Positions 13,801 to 26,509 of a stretch of DNA of 64,000 bases are shown piece by piece. The stretch spans positions 12,245,843-12,309,842 of the forward strand of contig JAEMBT020000003.1 of the NCBI GenBank assembly GCA_018873245.2, in the 5' to 3' direction. The DNA comes from Archegozetes longisetosus. Taxonomy: Eukaryota > Arthropoda > Arachnida > Sarcoptiformes > Trhypochthoniidae. The notes below the pieces were generated by a model. The model was not told the origin of the DNA, did not search any database, and saw only the letters and a program-made list of their open reading frames with translations. Each line of letters opens with the position of its first letter. Position 1 is the first letter of the stretch. The position numbers and the translations under genes were made by a program.

Positions 13801-15189
13801 TACTATTTTACAACAAATATCCATTTAATAATTGCTTACAACATATTTGTAACTTTGTCATTTAGATATGAATTTAGTTTGTACTGAGAAACAAGTTCTA
13901 TCAACGTTAACATAAAAGAATCGACTATATAACAAACATTTGAAAAGTAAATCTAATTTAACTATTGAAAAAGATGTTTAAAAGTTTGAAAATTGTCGTT
14001 GCTTAAACTTTTGCGTTTGATAGTTTTGCTCTATTTCATAGGTATGTCACAGTCTCTTAATGTTGCGGTAGCATTGCAAATGATAACATTTTCATTGTTG
14101 TAAATTAAAGATTATGGTTTTGGCGACTAAATTACTCGGCCTAAACATAGAGATATAACTAAACGAAATCCCAAGTATTAATAGTAATCAGAAAAAGGGA
14201 TTAAGTTATCTAATATTTGTTGCATTTACTACCAAACAATTTTAGCGTCAAATACAAGTTAATACCAGAACAAAAATAGTTTTATTATGAAAAAATATAT
14301 TGCTGTGGAGTGTTCAACATGCATAGACTTATCAATTATTATTATGACAACTATAAATATTAATATTTATTAAATGGAATATGTTCCGAATATGGTTTAT
14401 AATCTGATAATCAAGTTTTTTCACTGAACAAATAGCTCGACAGATGGAATCCATTTCAGTTGAATCAACTTTGAGACATACAATACGCATTTAGTCAAAA
14501 CAAATATAGACGAAAAAGTTTGACAACTTGTCAGTAACAATTTTGATTGTCCAATCAACTTTCAAGAGTTGAGTCACTACGTTAAAAATTGCTTAAAATT
14601 GATCAAATGAAAAAATGTGTTTCAAATTTGTTTCTAGGGGGTTTGCACATAAATGTATGATGTAAATATAGATCACACGTATATTTTTGTCTAGGAAACT
14701 AGATCTGACCAACAGTCTATTGTAAGGTTGACATTTGAAAAATTTGCTCTAGTATTGCTTTCACGTAAGGAAGAGTCAAAATTGATTACATCACTTCTGA
14801 AAATTAGGAGCATTTATAACAAAACTATTTCAATAATGATTGTTACATACTTACTATTGGTTCGATTCAGAAAACAAACTTGTTTTGGGTGAAGCATTAC
14901 AAAATGTTTCACTATATTTACTAAAATAACTCAATTTTATCAGATGTACATTCGCAATCTCAATACCCTTAGTCGTAGTGGCATTAGATTTTTGTTTAAT
15001 TCTTAAATCAAAATTAAGTTTAAATCTGAAGTACTAAAATCACTTACGTTATATATAATGTAGGTTTCGATATCTTCTTCGCGAGTGCCTTTTGAATACA
15101 TGGGACACATAATGTTGACCTGATCGTACTCGTACGCTACATTTCCTCGATTCACATCTATTATGTGATCCGTATTATCGATCCGGAAT
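4827..15189 (-). CDS. Ephrin: ephrin, Eph-receptor ligand (last four exons, 5' partial)
   Basis: This is a membrane-attached ligand of Eph receptor tyrosine kinases, used in contact-dependent cell and axon guidance. Four minus-strand exons join in frame: 15189-15048, 9325-9064, 6282-5854 and 4963-4827. The first two form the cupredoxin-like receptor-binding domain: FRIDNTDHIIDVN, then EYDQVNIMCP and YIIYN, then SKEEYDTCRI, TFRPFTPQPGGLEF and MKVIFKVC. The expected cysteines are present (MCP, DTC, AVCD, GRC, KVCC). The third exon is a Ser/Thr-rich stalk of about 142 residues. The last exon ends in a hydrophobic run (SRIIITINLILSW) followed by IRR and stop. That fits a GPI signal after SDGLNSGA or a membrane segment with almost no tail. 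The exon with the signal peptide and the usual YWN..NP motif was not found, so the gene is incomplete here. Introns are 890 bp, 2.8 kb and 5.7 kb. Confidence 0.93.
4964..5853 (-). other. ephrin intron (last)
   Basis: AT-rich intron between the stalk exon and the terminal exon. The donor is ACAG/GTACG at 5854-5853. The acceptor is a T-rich tract ending TTTCAG next to 4963. I see nothing else in it. Confidence 0.75.
6283..9063 (-). other. ephrin intron
   Basis: AT-rich intron with donor CAC/GTAAGT at 9064-9063 and acceptor AATTTTTAG next to 6282. A reading frame that starts in this intron and runs into the stalk exon looks like a signal peptide. It is out of the ephrin frame and is treated as chance. 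No other gene was seen. Confidence 0.7.
9326..15047 (-). other. ephrin intron inside the receptor-binding domain
   Basis: A 5.7-kb AT-rich intron with donor AAC/GTAAGT at 15048-15047 and acceptor TTGACAG next to 9325. A hairpin with 10-bp arms (TTGATTTCCG / CGGAAATCAA) lies at about 10258-10284. No nested gene was recognised. Confidence 0.7.
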
Positions 15190-17040
15190 CTAAATTAACA
15201 CAAATTATAATTAAATAAAATTTTTCACTTATAAACTCAGTCGTTTAAGACTATTGGTTAGAAATATATAGAACTGAAAATAAAATTTTGCTTTAAACCA
15301 ATTTTGTTAAATTGAATAAATGATGTTTGTCGATGCGCTCTGAAAATTGTGCAAGTTGTGCAACTATTATTTATGTTGCTTACAATCAGATAGAACTTAA
15401 TTAATCGATTATTGAATTAAGAAAAGCTTAATTGCAAACAGAGCCATACAAGTTATATTTAGGAGCCATAAAAATTGAAAAGGTGGACAACTATTTTTTT
15501 ATGTTATAATTTATTACGTCGGATGATAAAGTTAAATAAATGTAAATAAGCTAAATCAAAATAAATGGAGTCGAGAAACAAATTATAAATATTAACAGCA
15601 ATAAATAACGATTAGCGCTGCAAACCACCACAAATAATCATCAATTTTATACAATATTTCATAATTGGAATGCATAGCAAACATCAATAGCATGACCGGT
15701 CATCAGTTTTAAGTTATTTTGTTTTTAGCTCCGAACAAACCAGACTTACAATAATATATAGACAGTTATATTATTAAAAGAAAGGCAGGAAACAAATACA
15801 AATTAATTGACGCTTCAACAATAGGATCAAAATTAATGCCGATAATAATTGGCGTCATGATCGTTACGATGAGGTGGCAAAGTTCACCGCACTGGCAATC
15901 ACTATCTTCTGGGGGCAATACAGGGGAGGAACATAAGTGTTTTATCCCTCCCTTCATATCACATTATTATTATGGATAAAGCTTTTTGTAAATTTATCAT
16001 AAAAAAACATTGTTCTCCTAGCCAAGGAATGCGATTACTTTTCTCAGCTCTCGGTTAAGATCGCTTCTATCATGTAAAGCATGAGTTGCTGTTCCATCAA
16101 TGATACGATCTAATGTAAACTTTGGCGTCAATTTTTCTTCAATCAAAATGAAGACATAAATCGAAACGAACAAAATCGAAAAAAGATTATATGACTGACA
16201 GAACAGACAAATACATGTAAGATCACATCTATAAATAATCACAAATCTATTACATCAAAAGCATTAATAGCTTTATCTTAAACTAAACTTGAATTTTAAA
16301 AATTTCGATTACATTAAATAGAGAAAAGCGATTCGATAAACAAGTCAAGTCAGAGATACTCTTTGCGCATCAATTTCTAAGAAGTCAGTCAAAAACGGAT
16401 CGGTTTTCGAATGTCAGCTAAACTAAACCTCAAACCTAAAAATAATGTTTTGTAAGAGTGTCTCAAAACGGTTTTTGAGCAAATGCAAACAGTTTAAATC
16501 CATATTTATGGCCATTTCATAAGTTTCAAGTTTCAAGATAACAATTAATGGTATTTTTGAATAAATATAACAAACTTTTGTTCTTTAAAAATGATTGATT
16601 CTTAGATTGCTTTGGCGACACTAAGTGTCACAACTATTTCTTAAGGGATTAGTTTGTTTTGCAAAACTAATTCAAATCCAGTGCATAACTATTTTTATGA
16701 ATTGACAGACAAATGAATAAATAAACTGATCAATTAATTTGAAGTATTAATCTTTATTGCTTTGAATTAATTAATATTTAAATAAATTGAAATGAGTAGC
16801 ATTTTAGGAAATATTATGTTCAATATTTTGATGAGTCGTTAACTTTAATGCGATTAATGTAAAGTTGATAATAAGGAAAAGGAGCGAAAATCTTTTAAAC
16901 TGCGTTTGAGTAAAACAAAATACTTGAATTGATTAAGAGAGAGGCATAAAAATTAGAGTCTGGACTGGTCTGGTGTTTAATTCATTGTGATATCTGTGAC
17001 TCCCTTTCTCTGTGATGGGTTGCCTTCTTATATGTGATTA

Positions 17041-17145
17041 AGGGGTGCGTTCGTGGGGAACGACAAGCAGAGAGTGGTGCGGCACACCTGTACAGGTAAT
17101 TGCGTGCTGTTGGGCCGTCCACATTCACACCTTTTATCACACCGG
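17041..17145. other. GC-rich island with splice-like signals
   Basis: A GC-rich segment in the gene-free region. On the plus strand it ends in ACAG/GTAATT, a fair donor. On the minus strand CAATTACCTGTACAG is a fair acceptor, followed by an open frame. No known domain is visible on either strand. It could be an untranslated exon. Confidence 0.2.
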
Positions 17146-17980
17146 TTCACGATTTTCAATGTTTTTTCGATACTTTTTTGCTATTCATTGCTTTGATGGT
17201 TCACTGCCCCAAAGCATTACAATTGATTCTCTTACTAAACAATTGCGATATAATTTATATTAGAGCTAAAACCGGCTATAAGTTCACTGTTATATTAATA
17301 CAGGAATAATGTAGAAATATAACTTAATAACTTTCATATAATAACAATTACACGATAATCATATACTTCAGTCGATAGTTTTCATTGGATTAGATGTCTG
17401 TTTATTGTTTTAAATATTTTATAGAGAAAAATCAGTTCAAAAACTGGTTATCATGAGTTGTACCTGAAAATTGAATCATTAATATTTATGATTCAGATTT
17501 GTAATCAAAATGAATTCACAAATATTTCACAAATGTTGATGAAAACAGATCAGATCAATTCTGAAAAACTTGAAATATAGAGTAATATTTTTTAGAAAAC
17601 AATAATTGGTGTGAAAATTGTGAATACCGAGTGAACAGTAAAAATGAGGTAATCGTTCAATGGCTGGTATTTAGCGCTTATCCCATCTCTGCTCTGATGT
17701 CACTTCTGGCCTGTGATTAATAGTACGCCCAATTGTGATAAATCAAAATATCATACCATCACTTGAATAAGACAACGAATATGGTCATCAATTCTGAACA
17801 GTTAAATGTTGACCTTCTGTTACTAGTTGTGAGGTGGGCATACTATTTAACGCAGAGTGTGCTCATCAAAATCATTAGTTTTCGGTTATTTCACTCAATT
17901 AATAGGTTTTCAGATTAATAAGAATTATTTTTCATAAAAAATATCCTATAGAGTAGTACTTCTGGCTTTTCGGCTTGACG

Positions 17981-18066
17981 GGCCACTCTCAATCAGATAA
18001 TGCAGTCGCAGACTAGAGTTGAAGCACAACCTCTTCAGGAGATCAACTCTAAACTCTGAGGTGGCC
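17981..18066. repeat. GC-richer nested hairpin, possible structured RNA or element relic
   Basis: An outer stem pairs GGCCACTCTCA (17981-17991) with TGAGGTGGCC (18057-18066), with one bulged base. An inner stem pairs TAGAGTTGA (18014-18022) exactly with TCAACTCTA (18043-18051) around a 20-base loop. The segment is clearly richer in GC than its surroundings. It does not fit a tRNA cloverleaf and shows no known RNA family motif. Either strand could be the functional one. Confidence 0.45.
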
Positions 18067-19996
18067 TGAAGAAACAATACTACGAAAACAATTCTCAAAG
18101 CCCTGTTATAAGAACATGATATCTATTGAGGTAAACTAAACTTAGGTTGACGCACCATATATTCAGAATCGTTAGATAATAAGTACGGGATCAAATTGAA
18201 TTATTTATCCTAGAAGTCAAACCACAGTTCAATTGATTTGACAAAAAAGGACTGCATTAGATTAAAAAACACCAATGAATGAATCAATAAAATTAACCAA
18301 ATATTAATTTGGATCCGGAAACAGCTCAATCATTAGCCGAAAACAGAATTGTTGCCGAAGTGGCTAATATTTATATATTATAGAGTCACATATGTAGCTA
18401 AACATTGATTATCCGCCCTTCAGAGCTAACATGAATTAATCGCAAATTATTAGTAAGGCGTTTGAATTAATGTTCAAACTAATCCTGATCTAAATAATTG
18501 TTTATAATAGTCCATTATCTTTTACTATTGAGGCTCGAATCTAGTAGAGAAAATAAATGAAATGCTTATGAATTGTTTGCTATGGACGCCCTGTAGATAT
18601 AATTGTTTTGTGGTCATGTCTTTGATGGTGGGCTCTACCACATCAATCAGTTGAGCTCCGGCCAAACACTTTTAGCTCTGATCAATAATAATCAATTCAT
18701 TTAATAGCATTATAATTGAGATTTAAGTCGACAAAACAAAATAATTCAGTTATACGTTCATTAATTATTGTTTTTTAGTTGACTAATGCTGATTAATAAA
18801 ATCGATCTTGTGTTTCAAAGTCAGATTCAACTGAGTTTGAAGTTATTATTTTTAAGTTAACCAATGATGAAAAAGCAGTCAAATTTATCAAAATGTTGAT
18901 GTATTCAAAAATTTGACTAAAACATCATTTGATAGAATTGTCAAATTACTTGAAATAACAATTCAGTCATAACTTGTGGTGGCATTCTTTAATTAAATAT
19001 TAAGAGAATAATAATAAGTTATACTCTGTTTAGATATTGCTAAATGTGATCAAATTGAAGATGGCAAAAATGCAGACAAATCAATTAGAAAATAATCTCA
19101 TACTAGGAGTTTGAAAGTACAGATTCGTATGTAGATTAAATATAATTGGTACGAATGACAATTATACCAAAGTAGCAGCACTAGTGCTTCAACCATTTAG
19201 ACTATTATGTGCTCTGATCATAATCAAAGTGATGTATGAGTAGCTGAACGCTGACAATTTAGAAGAGGCGGAATTGGCTCAGTTTTAATCGATTGAAGCA
19301 AACATAAGACCTGACAGATTTCTATTGAATCCACAGACTCATTATACCGATAGAGTTGAAAGGAGAAAAGACCAAAAATATTAATTCGCTATTATTGAAA
19401 AATATATTTGAACATTTGATTCTCTTGAGCGTTAAAGAAAACTTAATTTGTACGATGTTTTCTATGCCTACAAATCAATAAATACTAGTAAAAGCTGTGA
19501 GTTGTGAGTTGGCATCAATTGTATGAGATCTGGTGCGAAATACGAGTGACATGCGATGCACTAACAGAGATTAAACTGACAAAAATACGTGACTTGCAAA
19601 TCGATTTTTAGCAAAAACTCTGTGTCTGTCAGTTATATAAAGGACAATTAGATAACAGATTTGGCGGTTCCATATCAATAGCTACTATTATTATATTATT
19701 GTGAATAAATATGTAATACAACACGTTTTGTTGTATTTAAACAATAATGGCATTTGTTTGACGAAAACCTAATTTTCATATAATACTCAATGAGTTGTGT
19801 GCAAAAAATCTTATTATACCAGACTATTGAAAATCAGCTCAAATTAAGGTTTCATCTCAGACTCTAATTTTTTTTATTTGAGTAATACGTCTAAAACTAA
19901 TGGTAATCGATAATTCATTGATTATATTTGGTTGTTTCGATTTTTAATCTAATGGCTGCTCATTGGAGAACAAGTATTTGCTTCATGTAATCACTC

Positions 19997-20020
19997 AATA
20001 ATAATAATAATAATAATAAT
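19997..20020. repeat. (AAT)8 microsatellite
   Basis: Eight perfect AAT units in the otherwise gene-free region. Confidence 0.95.
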
Positions 20021-23000
20021 GTAAACGACCCTCAAATTGGATTGAGACTGATCTAATACTGAATAAACAGTTGAACAGTGAATCGTATATACAGTATGGT
20101 AGACAAAAATGTACACATTGAGCGTATGAATCGATAGAGTAAGTTTCCATCATTTGTGTGCCATTCGAGTCGTGTCCGAAAAAATTTGAATGCATTGATA
20201 TGACGATCTCATTCGGTAGGATAACGACAAATAAGAGACTAAGCAATAAACGCAATCGTATATTCTATAGAACAACAATTCTAAGCAAATACCTATATAT
20301 TCCGGCATTGGCTTCTGGAAACATCGTGTCTGACAAATTGAAACCTTAAATAAATAATCAAGATATTCGGCTTTCGCGTCAAAGAGAAAGTGTCTGACAA
20401 ATTCAAATCGATCATTAGGTCATCCAATAGAATAAACACTTATTTTAAAATTGAAATAAAACACATCTAAATTGTCGCGAAGATCAAACAAAACTATGAA
20501 AATGCTTCATTTAACCGAATACGGAATGCGCTAATAAGTGAAATATTAAGCATATAAAAGGAGACACTATTCTGCACAGTGCCATCAAAATTGTAAAAGA
20601 GAAAATAGTGAGCGAGAGAGAAGGGATAGTCAAATACAATATAAGAATAATCATATATTGCAAAGTGAACAGAGTGAGAGAGACCAAACACACAGAATAG
20701 AGGGGAGATTTAAATTGAACACAAATGTATTAGAGAGAAGAGGAGCTTGGCTTACAAGTTGGCGTTCTGTTGGGTTAGTAACTAATACATTCTGTCCCAA
20801 AACATTTTAGTGAAAATTGAATGCATCATCAAATGTACATATATCTCATTGACATTTTCACAATATTACCTGTTCTATTGCTCTCTATATGAAAACATAG
20901 GCTAAATTCTTATTAATTTATATTTTAAACTATATGACAACAATTTTCAAATGTTTTCGTTAGAAGGGACAAATCTTAATTATAAACTAATATTAACAGT
21001 ATTAATTATTAATAATACTATTGATAATATTAAATGTGACGAGATACAACTGAGGCAAATGTAACACTGTAACAATTAAATTGAGAATGTTCATCAGAGT
21101 ATAGTCTTTCTAATGTAAAATATTGTTTTTACGCGTAATAATTATGAAACTGAAAACTAAGATGCTAAAATGAAAAATAAAATCACTCAAATATGAACAC
21201 TTAATAGGATTGGTCTTTAAAAATATAAATTCGGACTTTGTGATAACTCCTATTTTTATAATAGGATTGACTGAACCATATTTTGATGTATATGAAAACC
21301 TTTTCTGAAAAAATCGATCGATTTTCTCTATGCCAATAGAGTAAGGCTTATAATATAAGAGATAAGGTATAACTTTTAGTAGATATTCGATACTAATGCA
21401 TCAATAGAGCAGAACTACATTTGTGCGGTATTGTTGTCGATAACAAACAATGCCTTAACGTTAAGGTAAATGTGAACAAATACTTTTGTATCAAAGGATA
21501 TCAATGGTTCCAACCTATTCTGTGTTTCAACTCAATCAATGCTACTTTTATTATAGAAACAGTATTCCTTATATCTGAAAAAATGAAGCCTAACAGTCGA
21601 TTGGACGGCACTACTTAAGTTCATTTCCAGATTAGTTAAGATTTACTCGATTAAGAAAACATCAATCACTATAACCTAACTCGTAAATAATCACAAATTT
21701 CATTTTTGTAATCTCACAACTCTTTAAGCCGTGTGGACAATTCGGTGGTCTCGTTCGGAAAATAAAGAAATCATATTTTTCAAATACAACAATTAGAAAC
21801 AATCGCAACTTCATTATGACAAACATTGATTCTCATTTTGTATTATATAATGCAACAATACAACACAAACACTAAATATACAAATTTTTGAGCTTATCAA
21901 CAAAATTTACAGAAAATAATCTCAATCCTCAATCACGTATTTTGCCTTGCTCAGTCTGGCTATAAAAAATGTTAAGATACAAGAGTTCGATCGTAAAACT
22001 ACTTTTCGTTGCTATTATCGCTTATTGAAGGAAAGAAGACAGATATTGCGTATTATTATTTACAAGATAGCAATGCTAATTCTGAATAAAGAAATAGAAA
22101 AATGGTTCTCAATATCAGAACGGAATGAGAACAAGAAGAAGAGGAGAGAAAGAGGGAGAGAGATGATGCAGAAACTAACATAAACCGTCATATTGAGTGA
22201 TGCTATGGGATAAAACCACAATAACAGAGGCATTGCTATTAAATGCTTCGTGCTGTACTTTATCTAAGGATAGTATTCAACACCAGAAAATTGATTTGAG
22301 ACACACGACTGTATGTGTGTGTTTTCGGCTCTTATATTTATTTGATCGATCATTAATGTTGATATAATTAATTTTTTGACGAGGAAACGTGTGTTTTTCA
22401 ATAATTTGATTAGTTTTTAAGTAATATTGATTTTAAGCTTCGCACAAATTTTCTAAAGCAATCGTTCGCAGTACAGGGAAACCACAAATAGTGAGTCAAT
22501 TGTGAAATATCGCTTCTGCAAATCATAGAAACACATATTGTTAGTAATTTGTTTTTCACATAGTAGTCATGCTTTCTCACTGTGATCATGATTATGATGG
22601 TTTTGATGGCAGTGATGGTGGCATGGATTGGCCACATGATCAGTCAAGCATCAAATATGGAACCAACACTGAAACTCTAACATATATGAAGACTGAGTAA
22701 TCCCTACCTCCCAAATACATCTGACGCTTCATCTGAAATGTTGCCACCAGTATTGTTAACAATTATGATTTGCTCGCAAGAGACAAAAGCCAATAATTTG
22801 TATGACTCAAAATGCAAATCATTATTTACTTTGATCATTACTGATATCGACCTCTGCATAACTAATACTACGAGTAAATCATACCTGAAGCCAATTTTTC
22901 GAGCTTAATATCAATTTATGAGAAAACATTTAATTACTCAAACATTCAATTGTAGCCTAAGTAATGGCATCAAAAGTAAAATACGTTAAAATTGATCGAT

Positions 23001-23730
23001 TTGCTTGTTTCAAGACTGATAAACATTTCTCTTCAATGAAAATATTTTGAGAGTGAGGGGGTTTTAAAAACTAGAAATGCATTAGCGGTAATAAAATGAG
23101 CAAAAACAATAAAAACAAAACAGTGCTATGATCGACGAGTCATGTGAAGCGAGTTTTGTTAAATGGATCCAAAATAGCAATAAAACTCACAACAGAAAGA
23201 AAAACACTTTTGGGCAGAAACTAAAATTGATGTATGAGAAAGTCATTCGTATAAATAACATGAAATGAGAGCAAAGAACAATAATATGAAAACTCTATTC
23301 CATTGTCATATTATGTGATTTGCTTAGGAAGGAGCAAATCGAAAGCAAAATAAAGATTGAGCCAAAAAACATAAGATGAGAGCGAGCACAAGCGTCGTAT
23401 CAATTATAATCTACTTCACAATTAGTAGGGACCAAAAATGGCTACGATCACGTACCAGATTTAACATTAAATAATTAAACAAAAACAAGTTTGACTGTAA
23501 GAAATTTTTCACATTCAATTATTAAACTAATTCATGTTCTATTGTTGTTAATTGTTATGGCGGTGCAGTGCGCGAGACACCACTAAAGGACTGAATTGCT
23601 CCAATAATTTCAACTAAATTGAGCGATAACGGTCAAAGCAGTTGAGCTAAATTTTATAAATTGCAGATTAGAACTATTTCTTTACTTATTAAACTTTTAC
23701 ATTCAATTGTTTATCGGTGTCTGACTTGCG

Positions 23731-23770
23731 CTCTCTCTCTTCTCTTCTCTCTCTCTCTCTCTCTCTCTCC
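23731..23770. repeat. (CT)n microsatellite
   Basis: About 40 bases of CT repeat with two TCTTC interruptions near the middle. Confidence 0.95.
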
Positions 23771-26465
23771 ACTAAGCGACAAATGAAAAGAGAACAGAGA
23801 AAAAGAGGATATCTGTTATAAACTGATTGAAGCAATTGAATAAAAAAGTGCAGTGCTTTCAGTGTTTCCACTGTTAATGCTAAGATAGTAACGCACTTCT
23901 CATCGAATGTCAGACTCAGCAGAGAAAACACAATATTTCATTGAAGATAATAATATGGCACTTCCTCTATTTCTGTTTCATTAGTAAAATGCTAATAATT
24001 GTATTTAAAACATGACAAAACCAGAGGATATTTATTGAATTATCTATTTTTTGATAAGAATTATTGTTTGATAAGTGTAATAGAATTTATGCTCACAATA
24101 AAAGGTGCGACTGTTAAGTGAGTTATGCACCTCAAGCAAAATTGTCGAGCTAATGACCAAACTATTACTCAACTCAAATTCATAACTCAAAAGCAATCAT
24201 TTTATAAAATGCATCATTTCTAAAAATTCAATTAATAGTAACTATTCACACTAAATGTTGCAAATTTGTGTAAAATTGATTTTTTACTTCAAGTTATCTT
24301 TCGCGTTGTCAACAATTATTGAGATATTTTAGTAGAAGACTGGCTTGTTTTTACAGAATTATAAATAAGTTTTAGTTAAATTGAGTTTCTTATCAAGCAT
24401 TTTCATATTTATTCAGATACATACTCTGATCTCATTTTAAGACTGATTTATTATATGCGTCCCGAATAAAATATGCTCATATGCACAACAATCAGACAAT
24501 CGAACAACGCATTTGTCTATTAGTTAGTTAAGTATTGGAGACTTTTCGATCATTTCTTCGATTACATGATAAAATGTAGCGAATTACATGATTAAATTAG
24601 TCAGAACTGAAATTTAAAATACTTCAATTAATATTATATTTAGTATATGAGACGAAACTGTTTTTTGATTAGAAATATGTAGCATTTTAGCGCAAAATGT
24701 TGCTAAACCTACAAAAGTCTTATTTAAATTGCAACTAAATTCATTTGATAGCGTTATACCAAAATTAATCCAGATATGATTAGCTCAGCTTAAAGTGTAT
24801 TATTTTGAATACTTAGGATATTAATACTGAATAGTCATAAAAAGTGAGCAAATCGTCAAAAGATCAGTTCTGTTTAGAGAATCTGCGGACGCAAATCACA
24901 ACAAATATGTTGAGCAGAATGAGAGCCAAAATGTAATCTTACGCGTAACTCACGCAAACACAGCTCTGAATGAAGAGTCACTAACAGTTTGACAATGTGT
25001 CAAATGATTTGTTCTGTTTGCTTATTTTTAATTTATTTGGCTTAAGTTCTGCCAAATTTTGTCTGAATGGCTAAGCTTGAAATCATTTTTGAATAATTGA
25101 TTTCACAGAGTTTTTATTATATTGAAATTACAATCTAGTCTGTATTATATTGACGACAGGCACATCTTTTGTGCCATATATGCATCTATTATTTTAGAAT
25201 CATTTCATTTTTAGTCTGTATGTATTTTGTATATTTTGTTTTGAAAGATCAAAGTCTAAGTTGAACTCAACTAAATTAAATGTTATACTCGTAGTGAAAA
25301 ACAAGAAAATTGGTGACAAATTTTCATATAAAGGTAAGCTTTATATTAAGAGCTGAACGCATACACTGTTTTGTATATTTATCTTCAATTTGGCGAACAC
25401 CTTATAAAGAAAATATCGCTCGACTAAACTCAGCTTAAAAATACAGAAAACAAATTGACAAATGTTAGTTTTGACCAAAATGTTTTTATTACTTTCTTAT
25501 GGAAAAAATTGATAAGGTTAAGTAACTATAGTTAAGAAAAGCCAAGTCCGAACACGATATCACTTGTGGTTTGTTCAATATTTTGTCTCCTAATGATAAA
25601 TGGACTCATATGCAAATGTTATTAAAAGTGTTTATTAAACAAGTCAGTAGAGGCAAAAATGGCCGTCATTTGTTCAATATTTACGGCACATTTTTGGCAC
25701 GACAAAAATGGTTTTTTGACGGTTTGCGCAAATCATAAAACTAAAAAATGAAAACCAAGATGAGAGTTGAAATTTGTTGACACTTCAACATTTTCAGATT
25801 ATCAAATTGGACACCAAATATCGTAATAAATGGCTTCAATATATGTATTTGTGCTCGCAACAGATACTGGCAATGCGAATAATTGTCGTAATAAGAGTTT
25901 GGCGCACTTTTTCGATAGACTCCCGAAACTGAAGCAAATATAGATAACGAACGAAAATGAAAAGAAAAGCGTCTTAGAAACGTTGTTTTCACTGCAAATA
26001 TTTTCATTGCTTTGAATTGCATTCGATTCGAGTGAACCGTTTGCAGCGTCAAAACACAAAAATACAAGTCTGCTGCGACTTAAGTTATTCCTACACTTGT
26101 ATTTATAGTACTAAATCATCTTTACTTACTTATACGCTTATATTCGTAAAAATGACATAATTGAACAAATTTTGTTCATTTCATTGACAAGACCTGAACA
26201 CTTGCAAGCCAAATTAAGGAAAACATATACTCAAACCAAACTAAACCGATTCACAAACATTTTGCTTTGAAAAACCAAACACAAATATTGAAAAAATCAA
26301 AATGTCACAATACAATTATGTAATTAACTCAGATTCATATAATCGATTTTGGTTGGCAAGTCTTAACAAGTAATACATATGAATGAGTCAGTTTCACGCA
26401 ATATAACCAAACGTTTTGTTATATTGAACAAAATCAAAATAACGTAAAGAGAAGATAAAGTAATA

Positions 26466-26509
<44 letters not shown>
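26466..26509. repeat. compound (AT)n(AG)n microsatellite
   Basis: A run of AT dinucleotides switches to about 13 AG dinucleotides at 26482. Confidence 0.95.
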
